Source of the DNA: Polaribacter sp. NJDZ03
Lineage (GTDB): Bacteria > Bacteroidota > Bacteroidia > Flavobacteriales > Flavobacteriaceae
NCBI RefSeq assembly: GCF_019263805.1
Contig: NZ_CP079195.1
Location: 1,831,001 to 1,895,000 of the forward strand
Reading direction: 5' to 3'
DNA length: 64,000 nt
This document shows, piece by piece, positions 52,755 to 62,431 of this stretch. Position 1 is the stretch's first letter; each line of letters begins with the position of its first letter. A program made the position numbers and the translations under genes. Under the pieces are notes generated by a model. The model saw nothing but the letters and a program-made list of their open reading frames with translations. It had not been told where the DNA came from and ran no database searches.

Positions 52755-55013
52755 TTATTTGAAATAATAAGAACCAGACCACTCATAATTCTTATTGTTA
52801 ATTTTTATTTTATGTTTTGTTTCTTTAGAAGCATTTGTATTTGCTGTTATAAACAACTTAGTAACACCTTTTAAATTACGTACTGAAACCGCAGTATAAG
52901 CATCAGTATCTAAAACTACTTTTAATTCTTTTATATTACTTTTTGAATTTGTGGCAGACTCTGAAACAGGACTATAACTACCATGTGTTTCTATACTAGA
53001 AACAAAAATTGTGTTTTTGGTGTTTTTTCTCCTAACCATTAACGCTGCTTCTCTTCTTAAATTAAATTCTGGGTCATTAGCACCAATTCTTGTAAAAAGC
53101 AATTCATCTGCTTTATTAGTAACAGATGTTAACGTATAGAATTTACCTTTATTTAACCAAGATAATTTACTATTCTCTTCTAAAACTTTTGCTGTACCTT
53201 CTAGATATAAATGTTGATATCCGTTTTTAGAACCTAAAGGTTTTAAGGTTGTTGGTATTTTATACTCAAAATTTGTATTTAATACTTGCCCTAAGAAATA
53301 ATACGGAAAATCGTACTGATTCGCTTTATTAGAAACTATTTTCATAATATCTAAAACATAAGGTTTTTCAAAATCTTCGTCTTTAATAATTGCCATAGTA
53401 CGTAACATCGTTGTTCCAGGATACGCGTTCGTTTCTTTTGCACTTACAACTTTAATGTTTTTACTTTCTGATGAAAAATAATGAAGTACAGAATGATGCT
53501 GACTTCCTATTTCATACTTCGCGTTAAAATGAGAGGTTTCATTTTGGGTAACAGTATTATGAGCAATTGTTTGTTTTGCCCAAGTTTTGTTTTCCTTCAA
53601 ATAATTTCCACCACCTTTTTGTTCGATATTTACAAAACGAGCTAAACCATAATCTTGAATTACTTCTTCTCCTTTTTCATATAATGAATATGACAACTTA
53701 TCATAATGACCATGACTAGAACCTTGTGCTGCATATTTAAAAACAAGCTCTATATCTTCATTTCTTAAAATACCAACACCACCTTGTGTACCATCTGGTC
53801 CATCAGATAAATTAATAGATTTTTTTTCGAATGCCTTTGCTTTACCTTCCTTTATACCAAGCGCTACTGCTAAACCAGAATCATCTAATAAAACACGGTC
53901 TTGGTCTTTAGCAATACTTAATAAACCTGGGTTTTTATCACCAAAATGATACGAAATATCTACTGCTGTTACCAGTGCACTTGTATAATAAGACATTCCT
54001 TTTTGCCCATCGTTTAAAGGGAAGAAATCTCCATTTGCATCAGATAAATTCAATAATGCATTAATAGATTTTAGCAAAACACCTTCTTTGTATTCAAATA
54101 TTTTTAATGCTGGTTTTACATTATGTAATCCTTCAGCAAAAATTAAAAAAGGATACATTGCATAACGTTGATAATATGGCCCTTCATTATAATAACCATC
54201 TGGCGAAAAAGGTTCTTCTATATTGGCTAAAAATCCAGCTTTACCATCTTTATTTAAAAAGCCTCCATCGTCATCTTTTTCTTCAGAATTTAATTTTAAA
54301 TCTTTAATTCCGTATAAAGCTCTGTCTATTAATTCTTGATCATCCATAACCAAACCAATCATACCAACAGCTGCATTTCCCCACGTACTGTGGTTATGAA
54401 CTCTTTGGTAAAACTGCGGATTACCAATAGAAATATAATCTGCAAATGGTTTAAATAAATTAGTTTCTAACTTAGTACGTTCTTCTTCAGATAAATAATT
54501 ATAAATACAATCGTACGCTTGACTTACATAAACCAACCAATTAGAATCGTTTAAACATTGCCAAAACAACTTACCTCTTGCGTATGATCTAGTTTTAGGG
54601 TGAATGGGTAATGTTTTATACATTGCCTCATATTGCATTAACATGTCTTTTACATATTTCGCGTATTTTTCATCATCTAAAATCTGATATAAAACTCCTG
54701 CCTTTTGTAAAACAACCATATTACGTTTATGACGTACATGTGTATAACCACCAGAATAATCTTTTGGAATTGGCGTATCGATTCCTAAGGCAATTTCTGC
54801 GTCTATTTCTTCTTTAACTTTAGCTAAAGTTTTATCAAAAATTGGAACAGAACCCAAAGAAGCTCTAATTTTTTCTACTCCATTTTTTGTTAAAATTAAT
54901 TTTGGATGTTGATTGGAATCACTAATAGAATTAGCTGTTTTTTCTTGAATATTCTCTTTACAAGAGAATGTTAAAACTAGTAATAAGAGAGATAATTTAT
55001 TTATGAATTTCAT
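52755..55013 (-). CDS. PL17 oligoalginate lyase (exo-acting)
   Basis: 752 aa. A lipoprotein signal ends FSC (Cys18). The first half is an (alpha/alpha) toroid with RVHNHSTWGNAAVGMIG (the catalytic Asn/His region, about 204-220) and NEGPYYQRYAMYPF (catalytic Tyr region, about 276-290). The second half is a beta-sheet heparinase II/III-like domain. PL17 enzymes release unsaturated monomers from alginate oligosaccharides, in the periplasm. It lies between PL7 and the KdgF-like cupin. Confidence 0.92.
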   Translation of the reverse strand: MKFINKLSLLLLVLTFSCKENIQEKTANSISDSNQHPKLILTKNGVEKIRASLGSVPIFDKTLAKVKEEIDAEIALGIDTPIPKDYSGGYTHVRHKRNMVVLQKAGVLYQILDDEKYAKYVKDMLMQYEAMYKTLPIHPKTRSYARGKLFWQCLNDSNWLVYVSQAYDCIYNYLSEEERTKLETNLFKPFADYISIGNPQFYQRVHNHSTWGNAAVGMIGLVMDDQELIDRALYGIKDLKLNSEEKDDDGGFLNKDGKAGFLANIEEPFSPDGYYNEGPYYQRYAMYPFLIFAEGLHNVKPALKIFEYKEGVLLKSINALLNLSDANGDFFPLNDGQKGMSYYTSALVTAVDISYHFGDKNPGLLSIAKDQDRVLLDDSGLAVALGIKEGKAKAFEKKSINLSDGPDGTQGGVGILRNEDIELVFKYAAQGSSHGHYDKLSYSLYEKGEEVIQDYGLARFVNIEQKGGGNYLKENKTWAKQTIAHNTVTQNETSHFNAKYEIGSQHHSVLHYFSSESKNIKVVSAKETNAYPGTTMLRTMAIIKDEDFEKPYVLDIMKIVSNKANQYDFPYYFLGQVLNTNFEYKIPTTLKPLGSKNGYQHLYLEGTAKVLEENSKLSWLNKGKFYTLTSVTNKADELLFTRIGANDPEFNLRREAALMVRRKNTKNTIFVSSIETHGSYSPVSESATNSKSNIKELKVVLDTDAYTAVSVRNLKGVTKLFITANTNASKETKHKIKINNKNYEWSGSYYFK

Positions 55014-55058
55014 AAAATAATAATTTTAATTTAATTATAAAATGTTGAAATAGAAATA

Positions 55059-56084
55059 TTAAAGTTCTTTTTCTGGTGCTGTACTTTTACCAACAGTTGC
55101 TTCTTTAAACCAAACCTCTGCATAACTTCCGTTTGCATATTGTTTTGTTATATCTCCACCATAGATTTCAGATTTTGTAGATTTTCCGTTTGCTTGATTG
55201 TACGCACCTTGTTTAAAATAATTTACCTCACCAGCATACGCAATTTCTCTTTCTACACTTACAGCTCTTTTAGATGCATACATATCTATAACTTGTTGTG
55301 GAATTTTAGATTTTGTTGCAAAATCTGATTTCAACAAACTTTTTGTAAATGTTTTAGTGTCATGTCCGTCGCTTTTAAAAGTTAAATACATAATACCTTT
55401 GTGTACGTTTACTTCATAGCTAAATGTTTCTCCTAACTCAATTCCGTCTTTTGGTTCTGCAGGATTAGTAGTTGCGTCTTTACCAACAACCGAAAAATCG
55501 TAACCCCAAACTGCTGTAGAAAAATCCCATCTACCAGAATTATCTCCTTCTGTATTAATTTCATAATTCCAAAAAACCGAACCTTTTGTATGCCCAGGAA
55601 ATTTTTTATAGAAGATTTTTAAAGGCTCATTCTCATGACCTTCATCACTATGAATTTGCCCAACAACAACTGCATAAGAAGACGCAACATTTGCATTTCC
55701 TGTAGTAGAAACATGTTGTACTTTTAATGTTCCTGTTAATTTACCTCCTGTTTCTGGAATCCAATGTGCTTTTTCACCCAATTCTGTTCTTGTGTTACTA
55801 GATGTTCTAGAAGTAATACCAGAATTAGGAGTTTTATAAACTACCCAATTTGTTTCTTCTTCAGTTGCTACATAAAAGAAATTATCTTTTTGGTAGTTAG
55901 TTAAACTATCTACATAAGTTCCATCTCCTAAAAGAATTTTCCATTTGTCCATAAACGGAATAATAGCACTTGGAAATTTGGTTTCTATTGCCTTTTTAGT
56001 GGCTGAATTTGTATTTTCTTTAGATGCATCTTTACAAGAGAATAAAGTAAAAAGTGCAACTATTATAAGTATCGATTTATTCAT
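55059..56084 (-). CDS. PL7 alginate lyase, lipoprotein
   Basis: 341 aa. A lipoprotein signal ends LFSC (Cys17). The three PL7 signature blocks are seen in order: RTELGEKAHW (the R-x-E block), VVGQIHS (QIH) and YFKQGAYNQ (YxKxGxYNQ). The fold is a concanavalin-like jelly roll. It cuts polymeric or oligomeric alginate internally. The first block has GE where many PL7 have RE, which may reflect a subfamily difference. Confidence 0.92.
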   Translation of the reverse strand: MNKSILIIVALFTLFSCKDASKENTNSATKKAIETKFPSAIIPFMDKWKILLGDGTYVDSLTNYQKDNFFYVATEEETNWVVYKTPNSGITSRTSSNTRTELGEKAHWIPETGGKLTGTLKVQHVSTTGNANVASSYAVVVGQIHSDEGHENEPLKIFYKKFPGHTKGSVFWNYEINTEGDNSGRWDFSTAVWGYDFSVVGKDATTNPAEPKDGIELGETFSYEVNVHKGIMYLTFKSDGHDTKTFTKSLLKSDFATKSKIPQQVIDMYASKRAVSVEREIAYAGEVNYFKQGAYNQANGKSTKSEIYGGDITKQYANGSYAEVWFKEATVGKSTAPEKEL

Positions 56085-56107
56085 TTTTTGAATTTTATTT
56101 TTAATAA

Positions 56108-58414
56108 TTAATACATTAACTTCATTACTAAATTCTCTTCAGTTTTTATTTTCCCTGAATTAACCAAAGTATTTTTGGACGCTGTATTATTTTTTGCTCC
56201 CCATAAAATAGATACAAACTGAACTTTGTTATTTTTAAAAGTATTGTTTGTAATATTTACATTTACAATTCCTCTATGATTTAATAACATTTTATTTTTC
56301 TCTTTAGAGCCAGAGTTTGTAAATGTGCTATTCGAAACTAAAAGGTTTCCACCAATTGTAGATTCATCATAACCACCTCTATAATAGTCTATAACGTTTT
56401 GTTTTACATTATTAAAAGTACAGTTATCTACCGTTAAATATTCTGTATTATAATCTCCTCTATCGTTTATTTCTTCAGAAAGTTCTATTCCGTTTTCACA
56501 ATTAGAAATTGTAGAATTTTTAAAAGTTACCTCTTCTGCAAATGTTTGTTTGTAAGCTTTTAATACATAATTAAAATTACTAATATGAGAACCTGAAACA
56601 GTTAACCCAAAATGATTAGACATGTTTTTGTTTAGGTTTGCAAAAGCGTGGTTTTTGCCGTTTCCAGAAAGCGTTATATTTTTAATATTTAAAAGGCCAT
56701 AAGGATTCAGTTCAAACAATGGTGAATCATCTAAACCACTATAAGTAATTTTAGCTTTTTCACTTTCTTTAGATTGAATTGTAATTGTTTTATTAATTAT
56801 TAAAGATTTTGAAATAGCATAAGTTCCTTCTTTCAATTCTAAAACTGCACCATTTTCTGCTTCTTTAAGTTTTGCTATTAATTCGCTAGAATTATTTACC
56901 GCATAAACTTTTGCTTCTTTAGCTTCTACAACATTAGAATACCAATCTGCACCATATTTAGTTTTATCTAAAATTGATGGATCTTTAAATTCGCCTTGAA
57001 CTGTTGCTCCAATAGAATTTGCTTTTTTTCTAGAATTACCAAAAAGATCTTCTGTTATGGTATTAAAACCAAAACCAGTATAAATATCTAAATCGCTTTT
57101 TAATTTAGGTAAGTAAACCTGCTCTCCTACTTTGGTTAATTCGAAACTTGTAGCTTTTATTCTTTTAGAGTCTGCATAATCCACTCCTTGGTTGTTAATA
57201 ATATTATCTTTAAATTTTACACCGTCTGCTTTATCATGTTCTATAATAGGATTTTTATCTCCTTCTTTATTATAAATTACATTATTTGCAACTACTGTTC
57301 TTAGCGCTCTTGCAGAACGTATTTCCGATTTTGGTAACACTGCAGCTTGTGCAATATTTGTACCTACACCAAATTGCCAAGGAGATTTACAGTTTATATA
57401 TGTGTTGTATGCAACTACAACATCTGTAACTTGGTTATATCTATTTAATGGTGATTTAGGTATACCATTCATAACTGCTAACGGACTTCTAAAGTTTTCG
57501 CCAATAATATTGTAGAAGTAATTATTGATAATAGTATGCCCTGTATTTACAATTCTAATGCCCCCAAATTGTTTATTTTCTCCATCACCAATAAAATAAT
57601 TCCCATCAATTGTGGCATAATTTCCATGACGTGTAACAACAGATCCTTCACTTTTATAAAAGACATTATTTTTAATTAAATTGAAATTTGTTTTACTAGA
57701 AATAATTTCAACTTCACCGTTACATTCTTCAAATAAGTTGTTTGCAATGGTTGTATTACTTGGCGACATAGAAGTAAAACTACTACCTAATTGAATAGTT
57801 TCTCCTCTTGCACCACCTTTTCTAGGTCTTGGTCCAAAATGATTATTTACAATTTGATGATAATTTCTAATACTTTGGTTTCCTTTTAAATCTACTCTAA
57901 CCGTTGGCCCACCATTTGTTTTTCCTGCAATATAACAGTTTGCTAATTTATTGTGTGTACCATAAAACTGAACCCAAAGATCGTCTTTATCTCTTTGTAA
58001 CTGGTTGTAATCTAGAATTACACAATTAGTTACGCTACTGTAATTTGCTACTGTATCATTATTAATTTTAAATGCTATTGCATCTTTAGTTGGTGTATAT
58101 CCGTTTCTAAAAAACAAACCACTTACTTCTAAATAGTTTCCACCAATTCTTAAGTTAGATACTCCTTCAATAAAAACTTTACCTACTGTTTCTGCCCTTA
58201 AACTTATTGGACTTTCTTTGGTTCCTTCACCATAAAATTTAATTTCTATGTCTTTATAAATTCCTTCTTTTAATACAATATCATCTCCTGCTTTTGCATT
58301 TTCGATAGCCTCTTTAAGTTCTATATTGTTACTTACTAAAATACTGTTTGTAACTTTTTCATTACAAGAAATTAGTGTTAAAAATAAACTGATAGTTAAA
58401 AATAATTTATTCAT
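56108..58414 (-). CDS. PL6 alginate lyase, two-domain lipoprotein
   Basis: 768 aa. Lipoprotein signal ends LISC (Cys17). The N-terminal right-handed beta-helix has the PL6 landmarks: GGARGETIQLG (calcium-site region), EIISSK (catalytic Lys) and VTRHG (catalytic Arg). After about residue 490 a second beta-helix follows (VNNSSELIAKLKEAENGAVLELKEG), making a two-domain PL6, longer than the one-domain form. It cleaves alginate, often MG or G blocks. It is paralogous to 59991-62372, about 15 kb of cluster sharing its order of domains. Confidence 0.92.
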   Translation of the reverse strand: MNKLFLTISLFLTLISCNEKVTNSILVSNNIELKEAIENAKAGDDIVLKEGIYKDIEIKFYGEGTKESPISLRAETVGKVFIEGVSNLRIGGNYLEVSGLFFRNGYTPTKDAIAFKINNDTVANYSSVTNCVILDYNQLQRDKDDLWVQFYGTHNKLANCYIAGKTNGGPTVRVDLKGNQSIRNYHQIVNNHFGPRPRKGGARGETIQLGSSFTSMSPSNTTIANNLFEECNGEVEIISSKTNFNLIKNNVFYKSEGSVVTRHGNYATIDGNYFIGDGENKQFGGIRIVNTGHTIINNYFYNIIGENFRSPLAVMNGIPKSPLNRYNQVTDVVVAYNTYINCKSPWQFGVGTNIAQAAVLPKSEIRSARALRTVVANNVIYNKEGDKNPIIEHDKADGVKFKDNIINNQGVDYADSKRIKATSFELTKVGEQVYLPKLKSDLDIYTGFGFNTITEDLFGNSRKKANSIGATVQGEFKDPSILDKTKYGADWYSNVVEAKEAKVYAVNNSSELIAKLKEAENGAVLELKEGTYAISKSLIINKTITIQSKESEKAKITYSGLDDSPLFELNPYGLLNIKNITLSGNGKNHAFANLNKNMSNHFGLTVSGSHISNFNYVLKAYKQTFAEEVTFKNSTISNCENGIELSEEINDRGDYNTEYLTVDNCTFNNVKQNVIDYYRGGYDESTIGGNLLVSNSTFTNSGSKEKNKMLLNHRGIVNVNITNNTFKNNKVQFVSILWGAKNNTASKNTLVNSGKIKTEENLVMKLMY

Positions 58415-58427
58415 AATAATTTTGAAT

Positions 58428-59342
58428 TTAATGTGATACTGATAAAGAGTAATATTTTAATTTAGAAAATGCACCCGCATTTGTTGTTGTTAAGTAATTG
58501 CCTGCTTTGTAATAATTTTCGAAAGGCCATTTATCTAAACTTAGATCTTCATAAATATAAGGCGTTTCATTGTTTAATTGTAATTCTATTTTTCCTTTTG
58601 TAGCTGTAATTCTAAACTCAAACTCATTAAACCCAACAGTTCCCATATTGTATTTTTCATCTGTCCAAGTATCGCTAGAAACATCTAACAAATCATCGCC
58701 AGAAGTACTTTCATTTTTTAAAGACTTCTTATATACCCACAAGTCGCCATCTATCCAAGTCATTTTAATTAATGGTGGCCCATTGTTTGACGAAAAACCA
58801 TGCTTTTTCATGTCATCAATAGAAATAATTCCATGAATTTGCATAACAATTACTCTGTGATATTCTCTAGAAGAAGAATTGTCTTTAGAGATTTCTAATA
58901 TTTTAAGTTTACCTTTTAAAGTCCCACCGGTATCTAAAGTCCAATTTACTTTAGAGTCTGTTGGCTTAATTAATTCTCTTAATTCTGTTCTAGAATATGA
59001 ACTATTTGCTGTAGATGTTTTTGGAAATGTGTAAAACACAATTGACGCATGCGAAGTATCATCATACATATATGGTTTTACTGCATCTATATTTCTGTAG
59101 CCTCCGTTTATTAAAACGTTGGGTTTATATTCATCCGGACTTCCGTTACCATCCGCATCTACAGGCAAGGTTACTTTCCAGTTTGTAAAATCTATATCTG
59201 CATAAGTTATAGAATTTGTTTCATCTTTATCAATTATAACCTCTGGCTCTAATAGTGTGCTTTCTTTAGTATTACAAGAAATAAAAGAAAAGAAGCATAA
59301 TACCATTAAATATAAAACTATATTTTTTAAAATCATATACAT
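58428..59342 (-). CDS. PL7 alginate lyase, second subfamily member
   Basis: 304 aa from ATG at 59342 (or 302 from ATG 59336). The longer frame starts with TTG at 59363, only about four bases from the predicted transcript start, so I chose the ATG. Lipoprotein signal ends FISC. PL7 blocks: SRTELREL, VMQIHG and YYKAGNY. It diverges from the other PL7 (55059-56084) especially in the loops, so they likely have different specificities. It is the first gene of the PL7-PL6-PL7-PL17-kdgF operon and has the shared operator. Confidence 0.9.
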   Translation of the reverse strand: MYMILKNIVLYLMVLCFFSFISCNTKESTLLEPEVIIDKDETNSITYADIDFTNWKVTLPVDADGNGSPDEYKPNVLINGGYRNIDAVKPYMYDDTSHASIVFYTFPKTSTANSSYSRTELRELIKPTDSKVNWTLDTGGTLKGKLKILEISKDNSSSREYHRVIVMQIHGIISIDDMKKHGFSSNNGPPLIKMTWIDGDLWVYKKSLKNESTSGDDLLDVSSDTWTDEKYNMGTVGFNEFEFRITATKGKIELQLNNETPYIYEDLSLDKWPFENYYKAGNYLTTTNAGAFSKLKYYSLSVSH

Positions 59343-59351
59343 TAAAATAAA

Positions 59352-59381
59352 CTGGTAAACCAAATTGGTTTACCAAATATA
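59352..59381 (-). promoter_or_regulatory. Alginate-regulon promoter/operator at the PL7-PL6-PL7-PL17 operon
   Basis: Minus strand TATATTTG (59374-59381) followed by GGTAAACCAATTTGG and TTTACCAG; a palindrome next to the -7 box, ten bases upstream of the chosen start codon. Confidence 0.8.
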
Positions 59382-59494
59382 TGTACTTAATTTGATTTTA
59401 AAAAATTTAGATTGATAAACTTAAACCAGCAGTAAATTAATAAATGGTTTATTTTTTCTTTTTAACCTGTTGACACCTAATTATAAGTGTCTTT

Positions 59495-59973
59495 TTAATA
59501 AATATGGAGTTTGTATATTTTGATAAATAAAATGACTTTATCAGTAGCTATATTTTTTATTTCTATTGAATAACTTCCAAGATTATCAAAATAAATTGTT
59601 TCTGATACAGCTATCCACTTGCCTCTAAACAACCGTAGATTTACAGTTTTTAACATTTTTTCTTTTTTTGTTACAGTGTATCTCAATTCTAGTTTATCTA
59701 AACTAAATTTTATTAAAGTTAAAGAAATCATAGCGATAGAAGTGTCCAAAATACAAACTGACTTAATTCTATGTCAAAAATTTCATCAATATGATTACCA
59801 AAAGCAGTATGATTACAACCTGGAGTTTCAATAATATTTCTATTTGGTAGTGCAAAAATGGCATTTATAAACTCCTACGCATTACCAGATCCATCAGCAT
59901 TTAAAACCGTTTGACTAAAAGAAAGTTATGCAACTAATAGAAATATTAATTTAAGATAAAAATATTTATTCAT
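59495..59973 (-). pseudogene. Decayed gene of a secreted, probably lyase-like protein
   Basis: Starting at ATG 59973 on the minus strand, the translation has a signal peptide (MNKYFYLKLIFLLVA) but is stopped at once by TAA, then by TAG after SQTVLNADGSGNA. It continues as EFINAIFALPNRNIIETPGC and NHTAFGNHIDEIFDIELSQF before a frameshift. An open 84-codon stretch (59495-59749, LDKLELRYTV, FRGKWIAVSETIYF, GSYSIEIKN) is the distal part. The remains look like a jelly-roll polysaccharide-lyase-like protein in which several segments have been deleted. The parent family is inferred from sequence style only. Confidence 0.75.
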
Positions 59974-59990
59974 GTTGATAAAATCCTAAA

Positions 59991-62372
59991 TTATAATTTT
60001 AAACCTATGGTATCAATCGTATTATTTTTCTTTAATAATTCAGACTTATCACTCGGAATAAAAAGAACATTATCTTTCCATTTAGGATTTTTGTAAATAA
60101 TATTACTCTTTGTAGCTCTTTTATTTACTTCAACAAAACCACTGTTATGTATTAAACAGTTAGATATAAAATTATGGGACCCAACTAAGCTTACAGGTGT
60201 TTTTACTTTATAATTGTTTTCAAAAACAGAGTTTAAAATTTCAACTTTATAAATTCCATCTGCTTTTATAATTTTTCCTTTTTCTTGATTATATACTTTA
60301 TTAAAAATGCAATTTTTAATCAATAAATTTCCTCCAGGAATCTCTGAACTAGGTGTTTTTCTAATATAATTTACTGCAGCTTCTTCTATATTTAAAAAAA
60401 CAGAATTATCTAAAATAATAGTATTAGCATTATATATGCCCATTAAATCTTTATCATAAGAAAGATTTAAACCCCTATAATTATTTTCGAATCTTGAGTT
60501 TATAAAACTCAAAGTATCTGCTTTAGTACCATTATAGGCTTTAAAAACACTACCTCCATTGGTATTTGTAAAATTCTGAAAAACAATATGGTCTGCAAAT
60601 AAATTATAAAGTCCTTTTTCTTGTTTATCCGGAGAAACAATAGCATACTTTAAATTGCTATTTTCTCCGTCTAAAGTAATATGACTTATATTTAAAGTAA
60701 CACCTTCATTTATTCTGAAGAGGTAATCTATTGGCTTTTCTAAATCGTTTTTTGCTTTAATAATAGTCGTCCCTTTTTTTGTCCCGATAATGGTAATATT
60801 TTTAGATACTTTAATTTTCTTTTCTAAGAAATATGTTCCGTCTTTTAAATATAAGATAGAACCAGTTGATGCCTTTTCGATTACTTTTCTTAAAGTTTCT
60901 ATACCTGGTTCCACACTAATTTCTATAGCTTTAACAATTGGTAAAACTATTTTTGGTGTCCACCCAGTACCTGCCCTTAACTTTAAAGCTTTAGGTAATT
61001 TTTTAGAATCTAAATTAAAAGCACCGGCATTAAATAGTTCTCTTATAGCATTAGTAATGTCTTTATCATAACTTTTATCGTTTTTAGTAACCTGTAACAA
61101 ATCACTATTATTTACAGAGGGAATTGAAAGGGAACCTATTTTATTCCAATCTATTTTTGTTGTATTAAAACCTTGTAAAACTTGAGCTGTAGAAGCATCT
61201 ATATAGTTATTATTAAAAGTAATTCCCTTTACACTATCAACAAACAAAATATTACGCCCCAACTTAGTACTGTATATTAAATTATTAGAAAAATTAGTAT
61301 TAATGGGAGCTAATGTTCTTTCAGCATCCATTCCTGCACCAAAAGAAATTGGACCAGAATTAATAATGGTATTATTCTGAATATCTACATTTTTAACTTG
61401 TTCATATCTATTTAAAGGAGAATCTGGTACACCATTCATAACAACAATAGGGCCTCTATAACCATCACCTTCTAGACCTACAAATAGGTTATTTCTAATA
61501 ATATGATTAGAATTTATAACTCTAATACCTCCTGTTTTAGAAACACCATTTCCTAAAAAAACATTTCTCTCTACCAAAGCATTATCACCATGTCTTAAAG
61601 TTAAAGCTCCCTTGCTACCAATAAATAAATTGTCTCTATAAATGTTATCACCAGATTTGTTTGAAATAATTTCTATTTCTCCATTACAACTTTCAAAAAC
61701 ATTTTTTTCTACTAATGTTTTAGAAGATTTTTTAGAATTGGTACTCGTACCAATTCTAATTGTTTCACCACCATTTGTACCTAATTCCTCTCTAGAACCA
61801 AATAAATTATGATCAATTCTATGATTATTTTCTATGTGTTCTTCTCCTTTTAACCAAACTACCAACGTAGTTCCAGGGCTCGTTTTACCAGTAAAATTAT
61901 TGTGATCTACTCTGTTATTTTTACCCCAAAGATCTACCCAATGATCTTTTATACCAGTATCTACCCTAAAATATGAAATTGTAGAATTTGTAAAACGACA
62001 ATGATTAGCAAATGTATTTGAATCTTTTTTAAACTGCACAACCGATTTAAAAGAAGAATGACCATCTTTAAACCATAGACCACTTACAATTATATACTCA
62101 CCATAAATATTTAATGTAGAATTACCATTAATTATAACTTTACCAGCAGTTTCAGCTTTAATATTTATAACATTATTAGCGGTTCCTTTTCCATAAGCAT
62201 TCAGTTCAACATCAGTCCAAATACCATTTTTAAGAATAATAGCAGTACCAGGTTTAACAGTCTTAATAGCATTATTATACTCAGTAATGTTTGATACTAA
62301 AATATCTTGCGCATTACTTTTAAAACAAATAAAAATTAAAACAGTAAAAAATATTGAAGCTATTTTCTTCAT
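59991..62372 (-). CDS. PL6 alginate lyase, two-domain, secreted
   Basis: 793 aa from ATG at 62372, which begins a clean signal peptide (MKKIASIFFTVLIF to SNAQ). The longer frame starts at TTG 62396 and is rejected. First beta-helix has NGGETIRIG, EIISNK (catalytic Lys) and LTLRHG (catalytic Arg); the second beta-helix starts near residue 490. Unlike the other PL6 it has a Sec signal with no lipobox, so it may be periplasmic or secreted. It has its own operator and is separated from the next genes by a pseudogene. Confidence 0.92.
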   Translation of the reverse strand: MKKIASIFFTVLIFICFKSNAQDILVSNITEYNNAIKTVKPGTAIILKNGIWTDVELNAYGKGTANNVINIKAETAGKVIINGNSTLNIYGEYIIVSGLWFKDGHSSFKSVVQFKKDSNTFANHCRFTNSTISYFRVDTGIKDHWVDLWGKNNRVDHNNFTGKTSPGTTLVVWLKGEEHIENNHRIDHNLFGSREELGTNGGETIRIGTSTNSKKSSKTLVEKNVFESCNGEIEIISNKSGDNIYRDNLFIGSKGALTLRHGDNALVERNVFLGNGVSKTGGIRVINSNHIIRNNLFVGLEGDGYRGPIVVMNGVPDSPLNRYEQVKNVDIQNNTIINSGPISFGAGMDAERTLAPINTNFSNNLIYSTKLGRNILFVDSVKGITFNNNYIDASTAQVLQGFNTTKIDWNKIGSLSIPSVNNSDLLQVTKNDKSYDKDITNAIRELFNAGAFNLDSKKLPKALKLRAGTGWTPKIVLPIVKAIEISVEPGIETLRKVIEKASTGSILYLKDGTYFLEKKIKVSKNITIIGTKKGTTIIKAKNDLEKPIDYLFRINEGVTLNISHITLDGENSNLKYAIVSPDKQEKGLYNLFADHIVFQNFTNTNGGSVFKAYNGTKADTLSFINSRFENNYRGLNLSYDKDLMGIYNANTIILDNSVFLNIEEAAVNYIRKTPSSEIPGGNLLIKNCIFNKVYNQEKGKIIKADGIYKVEILNSVFENNYKVKTPVSLVGSHNFISNCLIHNSGFVEVNKRATKSNIIYKNPKWKDNVLFIPSDKSELLKKNNTIDTIGLKL

Positions 62373-62401
62373 AAATAAAAAATAAGATAAGTGCAAGTTA
62401 A

Positions 62402-62431
62402 TTGGTTAACCAATTTAGTAAACCAAATATA
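62402..62431 (-). promoter_or_regulatory. Alginate-regulon promoter/operator at PL6
   Basis: Minus strand TATATTTG (62424-62431) followed by GGTTTACTAAATTGG and TTAACCAA; one half-site is imperfect (TTTACT instead of TTTACC). Confidence 0.75.

Noticed and set aside
62373..62396. Longer start (TTG 62396) of the PL6 gene, giving MHLSYFLF in front of the signal peptide
   Set aside because: It would put non-signal residues before a good signal peptide; ATG 62372 gives a standard signal and suits the promoter at 62424-62431.
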